A stretch of 64,000 nt of DNA from Nocardia transvalensis NBRC 15921 (lineage in GTDB: Bacteria; Actinomycetota; Actinomycetes; Mycobacteriales; Mycobacteriaceae), in assembly GCF_000308875.1 (NCBI RefSeq), contig NZ_BAGL01000058.1, forward strand, positions 62,001 to 126,000, read 5' to 3'. Below the pieces are notes generated by a model. The model was not told where the DNA came from and ran no database searches. It was given only the letters and a program-made list of their open reading frames with translations. The position numbers and the translations under genes are program-made. How positions within the stretch are numbered: the stretch's first letter is position 1; every line of letters begins with the position of its first letter. Below are positions 33,837 through 44,600 of this stretch, one piece after another.

Positions 33837-34808
33837 ATGCAGCATCTGCTTCCTTCGGGTCAGCGACGGTCGCTCGCCGAGCTGACCGATCGGCTCGATC
33901 TGGCGGCGGGTGACACGTCGGCGAAGAGGTCGGCGTTCTGGATCATGCTGGTGCTGTCGGCGGTGATCGCGATTTCCGGAGTGGTGGGTGATTCGACCGC
34001 GACGGTGATCGGCGCGATGATCGTGGCGCCCCTGTCGGTGCCGATCCTCGGGGTCGGATTGGGCATCGCGACCACGGACGGCCGGCTGATCGGGCGCAGT
34101 GCGTCGCTGGTGCTGGCCGGCATCCTGCTGGTGGTGGGTCTGGGGTTCCTGTTCGCGCAGGTGCTGCCGAATCCTGTTGACGTGCTGTCGAATTCGCAGG
34201 TGACGGGGCGGACGTCGCCGAAACTCATGGACCTCACCGCCGCACTGGCGACCGGTGTGGTCGCCGCCGTCGCGATCACTCGCCGCGACGTGGGCGACGT
34301 CCTGCCCGGCGTGGCCATCGCGATCTCGCTGGTGCCGCCGCTGGGCGTGGTCGGCGTATGCCTCGGGTCCGGCGCACCGGCGCTGGCACTGGGCGCGTTC
34401 GTGCTGTTCGCGTCCAATGTCGTGGCGATGATCATCACGACGACCGCGATGCTGGTGGCGGCGGGATACGGCCGGGAGGCACACACCGCCGGGGCGCGGC
34501 GCGGGCGCGCCTACCTCGCGCTGGCCGCGGCCCTCGTGCTGGTGGCGGTGCCGATGACGGTCAATTCCCTGACCACGCTGTGGGCGGCGCAGATCGCCGA
34601 CGCCGCCCGCGACTGGCTGCGCGACTACCCGGGAGCGGAGGTGACGGACGTGTCCCTGCACAGCGACACCGCCACCGTGTCGGTGCTCGCCGCGGACGAT
34701 CTGCCGCCACTCGCGGATCTGCAACGCGTGGTCGACGATCTCGTGCCGTGGGATCCTCGCGTGGTCGTCGTGCACACCGTCGGCGGCCGGGTCCTGCCCG
34801 ATCGATAG
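33837..34808 (+). CDS. DUF389 membrane protein
   Basis: A 323-residue DUF389 (TIGR00341-like) membrane protein. Six or more hydrophobic segments are visible, with the characteristic GDSTATVIGAMIVAPLSVPILGVGLGI in the first pair and ISLVPPLGVVGVCLG later. The C-terminal 80 residues are soluble. Function unknown. ATG 33837 has GGAAGGGAG seven bases upstream, which excludes the longer frame from 33765. It converges on another membrane-protein gene, with a hairpin between them. Confidence 0.83.
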   Translation: MQHLLPSGQRRSLAELTDRLDLAAGDTSAKRSAFWIMLVLSAVIAISGVVGDSTATVIGAMIVAPLSVPILGVGLGIATTDGRLIGRSASLVLAGILLVVGLGFLFAQVLPNPVDVLSNSQVTGRTSPKLMDLTAALATGVVAAVAITRRDVGDVLPGVAIAISLVPPLGVVGVCLGSGAPALALGAFVLFASNVVAMIITTTAMLVAAGYGREAHTAGARRGRAYLALAAALVLVAVPMTVNSLTTLWAAQIADAARDWLRDYPGAEVTDVSLHSDTATVSVLAADDLPPLADLQRVVDDLVPWDPRVVVVHTVGGRVLPDR

Positions 34809-34995
34809 CCGGTGGATCTCGGCCCGGCCGGACCGTGCACCGACCGCGGCGTTCACCCTGCCGGGGTGAGGCGGGGGCCGCTCAACCGCGGTCTCGTCGC
34901 TCGCCGGGAACCGAACGCGGTCACCGCGGAGGACGGAACGGTGTTGTGGGACAACGACACCTCGAACGGGGAATCGGGTACTCCACGCCCTACCC

Positions 34996-35024
34996 GGGCA
35001 CGGGCCCGCGAAACGGCCCGTCCC
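34996..35024. terminator. Bidirectional hairpin between convergent genes
   Basis: ACGGGCC (35000-35006) pairs with GGCCCGT (35015-35021) around eight bases, and GGG (34996-34998) with CCC (35022-35024) extends the stem past a single-base bulge. It abuts the stop of the minus-strand gene at 35025. There is no T-tract, as is usual in high-GC actinobacteria. Position and shape suggest a terminator, not tested. Confidence 0.5.
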
Positions 35025-36128
35025 TCAGGGGTCCGAGGCGCGCCGCATGTGTTCTGCGCGGCGGCGGCGTTCCAGGTCACGGTTCCCGTAGGCGGCCTTG
35101 CGCACGGTCGTGTCGTTCTCGAGGCCCGAGCCCACCGCGCCCGCGATGGTGCCGAGCACCGTCGCCATGAGCGCGATCGTCAGGTAGTCGCGTACATCGG
35201 CCGGGCGCGCCAGGACCGTGGCCAGGTAGCCGGGCGGGATGGTGAGCGCGACCGCGCCCAGCGCCAGCGCGTACAGCACGCCGAAGAAGGTGACCGCACC
35301 GACGGCGACCGTCGCGAGGGTCCCGAGATTGCGGAGCGAGAGATCCGGATCGCGCGAGTGGACCGAGCCGGGCGCCCGCCGTTCCCAAAGACTGTGTCTG
35401 ACAACGATCCACACGGTCAGCGTCAGCAGCGCCGCCACCGTGACCGCGGCCAGCCGCAGCGCCCCGAGCGCCGTGGCGAGCTGCCAGATGCTGGAGTACA
35501 GCACGCCGAACGCGGTGCCGGCCAGCGACCCCGCCAGCGCCGTGGACAGCCCGACGATCAACTGCCACGGGCGATTCGCGCGCACCATGCCCGCCAGCAG
35601 GGTCACGACACCCCACAGCCGGGCCAGGTACACCGACGCCTCCCCCGCGGCGCCGGGCTCGACGCGCATCGCGCGCCCGGACAGCCGGCCCTCCAGACGC
35701 CCCGAGATATCCTCCGCCGCAGCGTCTCCCGGTCGCAGCGCGCCGACGACCGCCACCGCGAGCGCGGTCAACCGCCGCCGCAGCCGGACGCCGCCCAGCG
35801 CGGGAACCGACAGCAGCGCTACGCGGCGACGGCCGTCCACGGTCGCCACGGCCACGCCCTGCTCGTCGCGCAGCGGCAGGTCGGTCAGGCACAGTGCCAG
35901 ATCCCACGAGGTGTCGCGGACATGGTTACGCGCCTTGTCGATCAGATAGTCGTCGCTGGGGTGCATCGCCTCGAACGGGTCACCGAGAGCGTCACCGAGA
36001 AACTCGACGCGCCACGCGCACTCGTCGCCCCGGCTCCGCAACGCCGCGGGCAGGTCCTCGACGAGGTGCCGCGCGAGCCGGGCCGGAAGGTCCGGGTCGG
36101 CGAGCAGACCGACGGTCACCTCCGGCAC
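35025..36128 (-). CDS. Membrane protein of unknown function
   Basis: A 367-residue protein I cannot assign. Residues 1-150 look soluble with an alternating beta/alpha pattern (VTVGLLADPDLPARLARHL, SDDYLIDKARNHVRDTSWDLALCLTDLPLR), and the rest has about five hydrophobic helices. The Asp-rich start resembles neither a signal peptide nor a known enzyme motif. GTG 36128 is chosen because AGGAGGG lies directly upstream; the frame extends 22 more codons without one. It stands alone, divergent from the STAS-ATPase gene. Confidence 0.65.
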   Translation of the reverse strand: MPEVTVGLLADPDLPARLARHLVEDLPAALRSRGDECAWRVEFLGDALGDPFEAMHPSDDYLIDKARNHVRDTSWDLALCLTDLPLRDEQGVAVATVDGRRRVALLSVPALGGVRLRRRLTALAVAVVGALRPGDAAAEDISGRLEGRLSGRAMRVEPGAAGEASVYLARLWGVVTLLAGMVRANRPWQLIVGLSTALAGSLAGTAFGVLYSSIWQLATALGALRLAAVTVAALLTLTVWIVVRHSLWERRAPGSVHSRDPDLSLRNLGTLATVAVGAVTFFGVLYALALGAVALTIPPGYLATVLARPADVRDYLTIALMATVLGTIAGAVGSGLENDTTVRKAAYGNRDLERRRRAEHMRRASDP

Positions 36129-36473
36129 ATCGCCCTCCTGATCTCTCGGCACGGTCCTGCGGTCGCATATCGAAACACGTGACGGCACGGACATACCCGC
36201 AGACGCCGAGTTAATCGCCGCCGTCCGAGCGAATCACGATTCCGGCACCGTGTTGCCAGGGTCAGCGACCGGCCGCCGTCTCGGCAGCGTCGCATCACGC
36301 ATCGAAACCGTTTCACAAACCGGATAGGAGCGAGAGGGGTGTCACCGTCTGCCCGGCTGGGTAGCTCGCCGCTAGCGAGTCGAACACTTGCGGCTCGACG
36401 TCGGTGAGACACTCGGAGCCCAGCACGGCCCGGTCCCGGCGGTTCCAACGGTGATGCGGAGGTGTGCGGGCTC
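36129..36473. other. Divergent intergenic region
   Basis: About 345 bases between the unknown membrane protein and the STAS-ATPase gene. It must contain two divergent promoters. I noticed GTTTCACAAACC near 36308 and CTCGC/GCGAG dyads near 36363-36377, but neither matches a regulator I can name. No RNA gene or coding frame is convincing. Confidence 0.4.
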
Positions 36474-37259
36474 ATGGACAACACCGCGATCGGCTGGACA
36501 CGGACGGAATTCGACGGCTGCGCGGTCGTGCGCCCCGCCGGGACACTGAACAGCCTCACCTATCGGCGATTCCGCGACGATCTCGTGAAGTTCGCCGTCG
36601 ACGCGCCGCGCGCGGTCATCGTGCCCATCGATGCCCTGACCATCGGCGACGACCCGGCACTGACCGCCTTCAGCGGCGCCTGGCTGCGCGTCAGCACCTG
36701 GCCCGCGGTCCCGATCCTGGTGGTTGCGGCGTCAGCCGATCAACGCGCCCGGCTGCGCGCCGGCGCCGTCGACCGGTTCGTTCCGGTACTCCACACCGTC
36801 CGATCCGCCGCGGACAGCCTCACCGAGCAACCCCAACGCCGGCGCGCCACCCTCGACCTGGCCTTGACCGCCGCCAGCGGACGGCGGGCACGCCGATTCG
36901 TCGAAGACATCTGCCGGCAGTGGACGACACCGGCCACCGTGGGCGCGGATGCCCGCCTGATAGCCACCGAACTCGTCGAAAACGCCCTGATCCACGCCGA
37001 CACCGACGCCGACATCGAACTGCGGCTCGAACTACGCCGCGGAATGCTCACCGTCGCCGTCAGCGACAGCGACCCGCGCCCGGCCGTCCTGCGCGAACCC
37101 GGTCACGGCCGTCCCGGCGGCCTGCACGTCCTCGCCCACATCGCCCGAGCCTGGGGCTGCACACCCCGCCGGCCGCGAGGAAAAGTGGTCTGGGCGACCA
37201 TCACCTGCCCCCACCACGCCACCGGCGCACCCTCTGCCCCACCGCGCGGGAACACCTAG
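36474..37259 (+). CDS. STAS-HATPase fusion, anti-sigma-factor-like regulator
   Basis: A 261-residue cytosolic fusion. Residues 1 to about 105 form a STAS-like domain (DGCAVVRPAGTLNSLTYRRF), and about 125-255 an RsbW/SpoIIAB-like kinase domain with N-box ATELVENALIHAD and G-box HGRPGGLHVL. The segment that should carry the phosphorylated DSSGL reads DDPAL, so the acceptor Ser is missing. An antagonist and kinase in one chain suggests control of a sigma factor, but none is adjacent. GGAGG lies 11 bases before ATG 36474; a GTG at 36462 overlaps it. Function beyond family is inferred. Confidence 0.72.
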   Translation: MDNTAIGWTRTEFDGCAVVRPAGTLNSLTYRRFRDDLVKFAVDAPRAVIVPIDALTIGDDPALTAFSGAWLRVSTWPAVPILVVAASADQRARLRAGAVDRFVPVLHTVRSAADSLTEQPQRRRATLDLALTAASGRRARRFVEDICRQWTTPATVGADARLIATELVENALIHADTDADIELRLELRRGMLTVAVSDSDPRPAVLREPGHGRPGGLHVLAHIARAWGCTPRRPRGKVVWATITCPHHATGAPSAPPRGNT

Positions 37260-37278
37260 CCGTCCCGCCCACCAGGCG

Positions 37279-37911
37279 CTACCCGGCCGGTCCGGGCAGA
37301 TCGGGTTTCTCCGTCCGCGACAGTTGTACTCCCGCAAGGCCGTTCCAGCACAGGCCGACGGTGGTGGCGACGGCTTCGTGTTTGGGCAGCGCTTTGCCGG
37401 TGATCGCCCAGTCTCGCGCGCACGATTGGGCGATCCCGATTAGCTCGGCGGTGACGAGCCAGCCGTGGTCCGCCCGGGGCAACGGATACGGCGCCAGCGC
37501 CTGCGACAGGGTCCGAGCGCAGAGGGTGGCGGCCTGGTGCGCCACATGCTGCGCCGAGGGCTCCTCGGCAGCGGCGGCGCCTGCCAGGAGGGCGGCATCA
37601 CGGGGATGTGTGTCGGCGAAGTCGAACACCGCGGCCACGGTCGCCGTCACGATGGCTGCCATGCCCTCGGCCCGGCCGAGCGCGGCGCCGAGCGTCTCGT
37701 CCAGCACGCGCACCGCGTCGTGCAGGACCGCCAGATACAGTTCCAGCTTGCTCGAAAACGACTTGTACAGCACCGGTTTGCTGATCCCGGCGCGACAGGC
37801 GATCTCCTCCATCCCCGCCGCCCGATACCCGCAGGCAGCGAACAACCCCGCCGCCGCGATCATGATCACCTGCCGACGTTCCCGCCTGGCCTGCGCTATC
37901 GCTGCGTCCAC
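37279..37911 (-). CDS. TetR-family regulator next to the NRPS
   Basis: A 210-residue TetR protein. The N-terminal HTH is RRQVIMIAAAGLFAACGYRAAGMEEIACRAGISKPVLYKSFSSKLELYLAVL (landmarks QVIMIAAA, RAGISKPVLYKSF; residues 12-60), followed by an Ala-rich helical effector domain. It begins with a GTG 52 bases downstream of the NRPS stop and on the same strand, so it may be read from the NRPS message or its own promoter. I found no palindrome in that short gap. Control of the NRPS is plausible by position only. Confidence 0.82.
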   Translation of the reverse strand: MDAAIAQARRERRQVIMIAAAGLFAACGYRAAGMEEIACRAGISKPVLYKSFSSKLELYLAVLHDAVRVLDETLGAALGRAEGMAAIVTATVAAVFDFADTHPRDAALLAGAAAAEEPSAQHVAHQAATLCARTLSQALAPYPLPRADHGWLVTAELIGIAQSCARDWAITGKALPKHEAVATTVGLCWNGLAGVQLSRTEKPDLPGPAG

Positions 37912-37963
37912 GCCCGGCCACCTCCTCGGCAGCCGACGTTACCGGGGGCGCGTGCGACGGGTG

Positions 37964-38690
37964 TCATGAGGTCAGGTGGCCTCCCACGATGGTTCCGATT
38001 TCCGCGCTGGGGGCGGGGCGGTCGAGGTCGTCGTGGGTGCTGTGGATGACGTGTTCGGTGATGGCGCCGCGGATGGCGTGGGACCAGCGCGGGGCGAGGG
38101 ATTCGGTGGTGGGTGTTCCGTCCGGGGCCAGGCCCGCGCGGAATACGACGGCATCGCCGTGGAAGACCGGGGAGCGGTGGTCCAGCAGCATGCGGCGGTT
38201 GTTGCGCATGACGGTGAGGACCGCGGCGGCGATCCGGCGGTACTCGGCGGAGTCGACCATCTCGCCGTAGCGGGCGCTCGCCCAGGCGCGCATCGCACCG
38301 CTCATCTCGGCCTCCGAGGGTTCGTCGGCGGCCGTGCCGGAAGCGTCGGGCAGGCTGTCGATGATGCCGAGCAGCGCGACGTCGTGGCCGCGGGCCTGGA
38401 GTTCGGCCGCGATCGCGTGCGCCGCGGTGCCGCCGAACGACCAGCCCACCAGGTGATAGGGACCGTCCGGCTGGGTTTCCACGATCCGGTCGGCATAGTC
38501 GTCCACCAGTTCGCGCAGGGATTCCGCGACCGGCGTCACGCCGTCGAGGCCCCGCGCCTGCAGGCCGTAGACCGGACGGTCGCCGACGTGTGCGGCCAGT
38601 CCCTGATAGGGCCAGCCGAGCCCGCCGCCGGGATGGACGCACCACAGCGGGACGCCGGATCCGTTGCGCAGCGGCAGAACCGGCGCGAAC
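37964..38690 (-). other. C-terminal thioesterase domain
   Basis: Type I TE. Landmarks are LWCVHPGGGLGWPY, nucleophile Ser in VGWSFGGTAAH (near 38435), GIIDSLP with a likely Asp, and a final HDDL His. It releases the peptide by hydrolysis or macrocyclisation; which one is not decided by sequence. Confidence 0.87.
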
Positions 38691-41600
38691 GGATCCGTGA
38701 CCCCCGCCGGGCCGGCCTCCGACAGCCGCGGCGCGAGTTCGGCGACGGTCGGCGATTCGAAGATCGTGCGGATGGGCACCTCCGCGCCGAGTTCGGCGCG
38801 GATCCTGCTCACCAGCCGGGTCGCCAGCAGCGAATGCCCGCCCAGTTCGAAGAAATCGTCGTCGATGCCGACCGATCCGGTGCCCAGCACCTCGGCGTAC
38901 AGCGCCGCGAGGTCCCGCTCGGCATCGGTGCGCGGCGCCCGGTAGGTGCCGCCGACGAATTCCGGCGCCGGGAGGGCCCGGCGGTCCAGTTTGCCGTTGG
39001 CGGTCAGCGGCAGCTCGTCGAGGACGACGATGGCCGCCGGCACCATGAACTCCGGAAGCCGTTGCGCCACAAACGAACGCAGCTCCGCCGCCCGGCCGCC
39101 GGCGCCTGGGTCGTTGGCGTAGCCGGACAGCGCGCCGAGCGGCCCGGCCGGCCGGTAGACACCGGTCGTCGCGTCCGGTTCGCCGGCGACGAATACGGCA
39201 TCCATCAGTCCGGGCACCGGCGACAGGGTGACCGCGACCCGGTAGCCGAGCCGCTCCCCGAGCAGATGCAGATCCTCCGGCCAGATTCCCTCCGCACGCG
39301 GCGCCGACCCCAGGACCGTGTCCAGGGGCGTCCGCTCGTCGGCGTCCCGAAGTGCCTGCGCCACAGCCATATCCGGGCGAATTCCGGCGTGCGGCACCCC
39401 GGTGACGCGCAACCCGCGGGCGTCGCGTCCGGTCAGGCTGTCGCGCATGGCCGCGAGATCGCTCCACGGCACGGCCGGGACGTCGGCCAGCGAGTGCGGC
39501 GCGACCGGGGTCTTGTGCAGGACCACCTCGTAGCGGTACCGGCTGAGCTCGTTGTCGAACCGGCCGCGCTTGAGCTGGATGTCGACGCCGGTGAGGTCGG
39601 CGAGGCGATCCGCGACACCGGCGAAGAACTCCGGCGCGAGCAGCAGTTCCTGCTCGGCGGCGATCTCGCGGCGGATCCGGTCGCGCACGACCGCCACGGC
39701 CGGTGTGCCCGAGACCTTCGCGAGTTCCACACCGGTCGCGAAGGCGCCCAGCAGCGTGTGGTTGCGCACGTCGCCGATGAACAGTTTCCCGCCCGGCGCC
39801 AGCAGCCGCACGGCCTTCTCGATCACGTCGAGCAGATACCCGGCGTTCGGGAAGTACTGCACCACCGAGTTCAGCACGATGGTGTCGAACCTGTTCTCCG
39901 GCAGGCCGTCCACCACGTCGGCCGGCTGCACGCGCAGCTGCACCCGCCGCACCCAGTCCTGCCCGGACGACCGTAGCCGCGTCGCCAGCACATCGATCGA
40001 CGTCGCGGAAAAGTCTGTGGCCCAATACTCTTCGCAGTCGGGCGCGAGCCGCGCCAGCAGCAGGCCCGATCCCGCGCCGATCTCGAGCACGCGGGCCGGG
40101 CGCAGCGCGCGGATTCGCGCCACGGTGGCGTCCTGCCACTCGCGCATCTCGCCGAGATCGATCGGTTCCCCGGTGTAGCTGGAGTTCCAGCCCGAGAAGT
40201 CGGCGCCGAGATCGTCGGAGACCGATTCGCGGGTGTAGAGCTCCTCGCCGGAGGTGAGGTCGTCGTAGATCCGCCGCCACTGGCCGACGAGTTCGTCCTC
40301 GCGCTCCCGGTCGCGCCGCATCGAGGCCTCGGCATCGACGACCACGTAGCCGACGAGTTGCTTCGCGCCGCCCGCGGAATCCTCACGGGCGACGACCGCC
40401 GCGTGGGCGACGCCGGGATGGGCGGTGAGCGCCGCCTCCACCTCGCCGGGCTCGATCCGGAACCCGCGCACCTTGACCTGCTGGTCGGCGCGGCCGGCGT
40501 AGGCGAGGACGCCCTCCGCCGTCCAGCGCACCAGGTCGCCGGAGCGGTACATGCGACGCCCCGGCTCGCCGAACGGATCCGCGACGAATCGTTCGGCGGT
40601 CAGTGCCGGGCGGTCGAAGTAGCCGCGCGCCAGGTGTTCTCCGGCGATGTACAGCTCGCCGACGACGCCGACCGGTACCGGCCGCAGCCGTCGGTCCAGG
40701 ACGAGCGCCCGTACATTGTCCAACGGCGCACCGATCGGAACCGTGCCGCCGGAGTGGTCCGGGTAGCTGGTGGCGAACGTGGTGGTCTCGGTCGGCCCGT
40801 AGACGTGCACGACCGTTGTGTCCGGGCACGCCGCCCGGATCGCGGCGAAGGCGCTCACGCGCATCTCCTCGCCGCCCGTCCACACCTCGCGGATCCCGGC
40901 CAGAACCTCCGGCGCGGTGTCGGCCAGCAGGTTGAACAGGGCGGTGGTCACGAACAGGGCGGTCACGCCGCTCGCGGCGATCGTCTCGCCGAGGGTCGCG
41001 ATATCGAGCCGGCCGGGCGGGGCGACGACGATCTCGCCGCCGGACAGCAGCGGCACCCACGTCTCGTAGGTGACGGCGTCGAAGGCGGTCGCCGAGTGCA
41101 TCAGGACCCGCCGGTGCGCGCCGCCTCGCCACCGGCGGTCCCACGCCAGCGCGGTGATATCGCGGTGGGTGGTCATGATGCCCTTCGGGCGGCCCGTCGA
41201 TCCGGACGTGTACATCAGGTACGCGAGCCGGTCGGGAGTTGTCGCGACGCCGGGGTCGGTGCCGGGAACGCCCGCGAGGTCGACGGTGTCGAGATCGATG
41301 CGCGCGATCTCGGCGCCGGACAGCGCATGCCCGGACGCCGTGTCGGTGACGACCGCCTGCGGCCGGGAATCGGCGAGCAGATAGGCGGTGCGATCGCTCG
41401 GGTAGCCGGGATCGATCGGCACGTACGCGCCGCCCGCCTTGAGCACGGCCAGTTCGGCGACGACCAGCCGCACCGAGCGGGGCAGGGCCACCGCGACCCG
41501 CGACTCCGGTCCGACGCCCGCGTCCAGCAGTACCCGGGCCAGCCGGTTCGCCTGGAACTCGAGTTCCCCGTACGTCAGCCGCTCGGTGGCCGAGGACACG

Positions 41601-44600
41601 GCCACGGCGTCGGGCGTGGTTGCCGCCTGCCGGGAGAACAGCTGCGGCACAGCGGTTTCCGGCAGCACGGTGGCCGTGTCGTTCCAGGCGTGCAGCACCC
41701 GGTCCCGCTCGGCGGGCTCCATCAGGTCGTACCGGTCGATCGGCAGGCCCGGATCGGCGGCGATCAGGTCGAGCAGCCGCGCGAACCTGCGGGCGACGGT
41801 CTCGACGGTCGCGCGGTCGTACAGATCCGTCGCGTACTCGATCTCACCGGCGATCGCGGGACGGCCGTCGCGCGGCCGTTCGCCGAGTTCGAAGAACAGG
41901 TCGAATTTGGCGGTCCCGGTCGGCGCCGGCAGCGGGGTGAGCCGCAGGCCGGGGAATTCGATCTCCGGCACGGTGTTGTTCTGCCACGCGAAGCACACCT
42001 GGAAGATCGGGTGGTAGGCGGTGGAGCGGTTCGGGTTGAGCAGTTCCACCAGCCGCTCGAACGGCGCCTCCTGATTCTCGTAGGCGCCCAGCGCGTGTTC
42101 GCGGGTCTGAGCCAGCACGTCACCGAAATCCGGTGTGCCCGAGGTATTCACGCGCAGCACCCAGGTGTTGACGAAGAAGCCGACCAGATCGGTGAGCGCC
42201 TCGTCGGTGCGTCCGGCGATGGGGTTGCCGATGGCCAGATCGTCACCGGCGCCCAGGCGGCGCAGCAGCACCGCGAGCGCGGCCTGCAGAACCATCGACA
42301 CCGTCGCGTTGTGGCGGCGCGCCACCGCGCCGAGCGCGGCGTAGGTGTCCGGCCCGATCGCCAGCGGCACCCGGTCGCCGCGGTGGCTCGCCACCGCCGG
42401 GCGCGGCCGATCCGTCGGCAGCGCAACGCATTCCGGCAGGCCCGACAGCCGCTCCCGCCAGTAGTCGAACTGGGTGGACAGCAGGCTGTCCGGATCGGTC
42501 TCGGTGCCGAGCACCCGGTGCTGCCACAGGGTGTAGTCGGCGTACTGCACCGGCAGCGGCGTCCACCGCGGCGCCGCACCGTCGCGCCGCGCGGTGTAGG
42601 CGGTGGTGATATCGCGCACCAGCGGCGCCGAGGACCAGCCGTCGCCGGCGATGTGATGCACCACCATGACGAGCACATGATCGCGCGGTGTGCACCGGAA
42701 CAGCCCGGCGCGCACGGGAATCTCGCGCGACAGATCGAACCGGTACCCGGCGGCCTCCGCCACCGCGGCGGCGACACCCGCCGGGTCGACGTCGACGACG
42801 GGCACCTCCGGCTTCAGCTCGTCGACCGGCAGGATCCGCTGGCACGCGACGCCGTCGACGGTGCCGAACACCGTGCGCAGGCTTTCGTGCCTGCCGATCA
42901 CGTCGGCGAAGGCGGCGGCGATCGCCGCCGGATCGAGGTCGCCGGTGATCCGCACCGCGATCGGCATGTTGTAGGTCGCCGACGGTCCCTCGAAACGGTG
43001 GATGAACCAGAGCCGGGACTGCGCGTAGGACAGCGGGATTCGCTCCGGTCGCGGCTGGGGCGCCAGCGGCACCCGGACCGCATCGGCGCGCGCCACGATC
43101 GGCGCGAGCCCGGCGACGGTCGGGTGGGCGAAGATCTGCCGGATCTCGACCTCGACGCCCAGCTCCGTCCGGATCCGGCTGAGCAGCTTGGTCGCCAGCA
43201 GCGAATGGCCGCCCAGGTCGAAGAAGCTGTCGTCGATGCCGATTCGCTCCGCGCCGAGCAGTTCGCCGAACAACGCGGCCAGCGCCGCCTCGCCCGGATC
43301 GCGGGGCGCCCGGTACCCGACGGTCTCGAAGACCGGTTCCGGCAGCGCGTTCCGGTCCAGTTTGCCGATCGGGGTCACCGGCACCTCGTCGAGGACGGTG
43401 ACGGCCGCGGGCACCAGGTAGGCGGGCAGGCGTTCGGCCAGCGACCGCCGCAGTGCCGCGGCATCGATCGTGTGCCCCGGTGCGGCGAGCACGTACGACA
43501 CCACGGATTCGGTCTCGCCGGGTCCGATATGCCGTGTGGTGACGGCGAATCCGACCTCGTCGTGCTCGGTGAGGGCCGCGTCGATCTCGCCGGTCTCGAT
43601 CCGGAAGCCGCGCACCTTCACCTGGAAATCGCCGCGCTCCAGGTATTCCAGCCGGCCGTCGGCCCGCCAGCGGACGATATCGCCGGTGCGGTACATGCGG
43701 CGTCCGGCGGCGAACGGGTCGGCGACGAAACGCTGCGCGGTGAGCGACGAGCGGCGGTGGTAGCCGCGGGCGATCTGCACGCCGGACAGGTACAGGTCGC
43801 CGGCGACCCCGATCGGCACCGGGCGCAGGTACGCGTCCAGCACGTAGGCGGCGGTGTTCCGGACCGGCGATCCGATCGGCACCACGTGCCCGGTATCGCC
43901 GTCCGCCGCGGACGCGGTGGCGTGCACGGTGAACTCGGTCGGCCCGTACAGGTTGTACGCCCGCGCGTCCGGCAGCACGGCCCGCACCCGGGCAAGCGTG
44001 CGCGGCGGAAGCTGCTCGCCGGCGGCGAGGATCGCCCGCAGCGACGCGCAGCGCCCGGCCGGGAAGTGATCGGTGAACACCGCCAGCATCGACGGCACGA
44101 ACGACACCATCGTCACCGCGTATTCATCGATCGTCCGGATCAGGTAGTCCGGGTCGCGGTGGCCGTCCGGTGCGGCCACGACCAGGCGCGCGCCGCGGAT
44201 CAGCGGGCACACCAGTTCCCACACCGATACATCGAACGTGAGCGGCGTCTTCAGCAGGACCGTGTCGTCGGCCGAGATGCCGAAGCGGTCGGCCAGCCAG
44301 AGCACCTGGTTGACCATCGCCGCGTGGGTGACGGTGACGCCCTTGGGTTCTCCGGTCGAGCCCGAGGTGTAGACGACGTCGGCAGCGTTCGCCGGCCGCA
44401 GCGGGGCACGCCGGTCGGCGTCGGTGATCGCGGCGCCGGTGACGGTGGCGTCGTCGTCCGCCGGATCGAGCAGGGCACGGCCGGAGACCGCGAGCCCGGA
44501 CCGGCCGAGCACGCAGGCCGGGCCGGCCGCGTCGAGGATCCGGGCGATCCGCTCGGCGGGGTGGCCGGGGTCGATCGGGACGTACGCACCGCCCGCGGTG

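Larger units (their letters stand above)
37964..43089 (-). other. NRPS module 6: C, A6 with nested MT, T, TE
   Basis: C6 has VVHHIAGDGWSSAP near 42645, the L-donor type, matching the lack of E in module 5. A6 (TSGSTG near 41205) pocket D A Y F W G V T F K fits beta-branched aliphatic residues (Val/Ile). A methyltransferase interrupts A6 after its A8 motif; A10 resumes as ANGKLDR near 38995. T6 ELGGHSLLATR near 38840. A type I thioesterase ends the protein. Confidence 0.82.

Noticed and set aside
36290..36370. Possible stress-sigma (GTTT...GGGTA) promoter before the STAS-ATPase gene
   Set aside because: A GTTT and a GGGTA exist but are about 40 bases apart, well outside the usual 15-17-base spacing.
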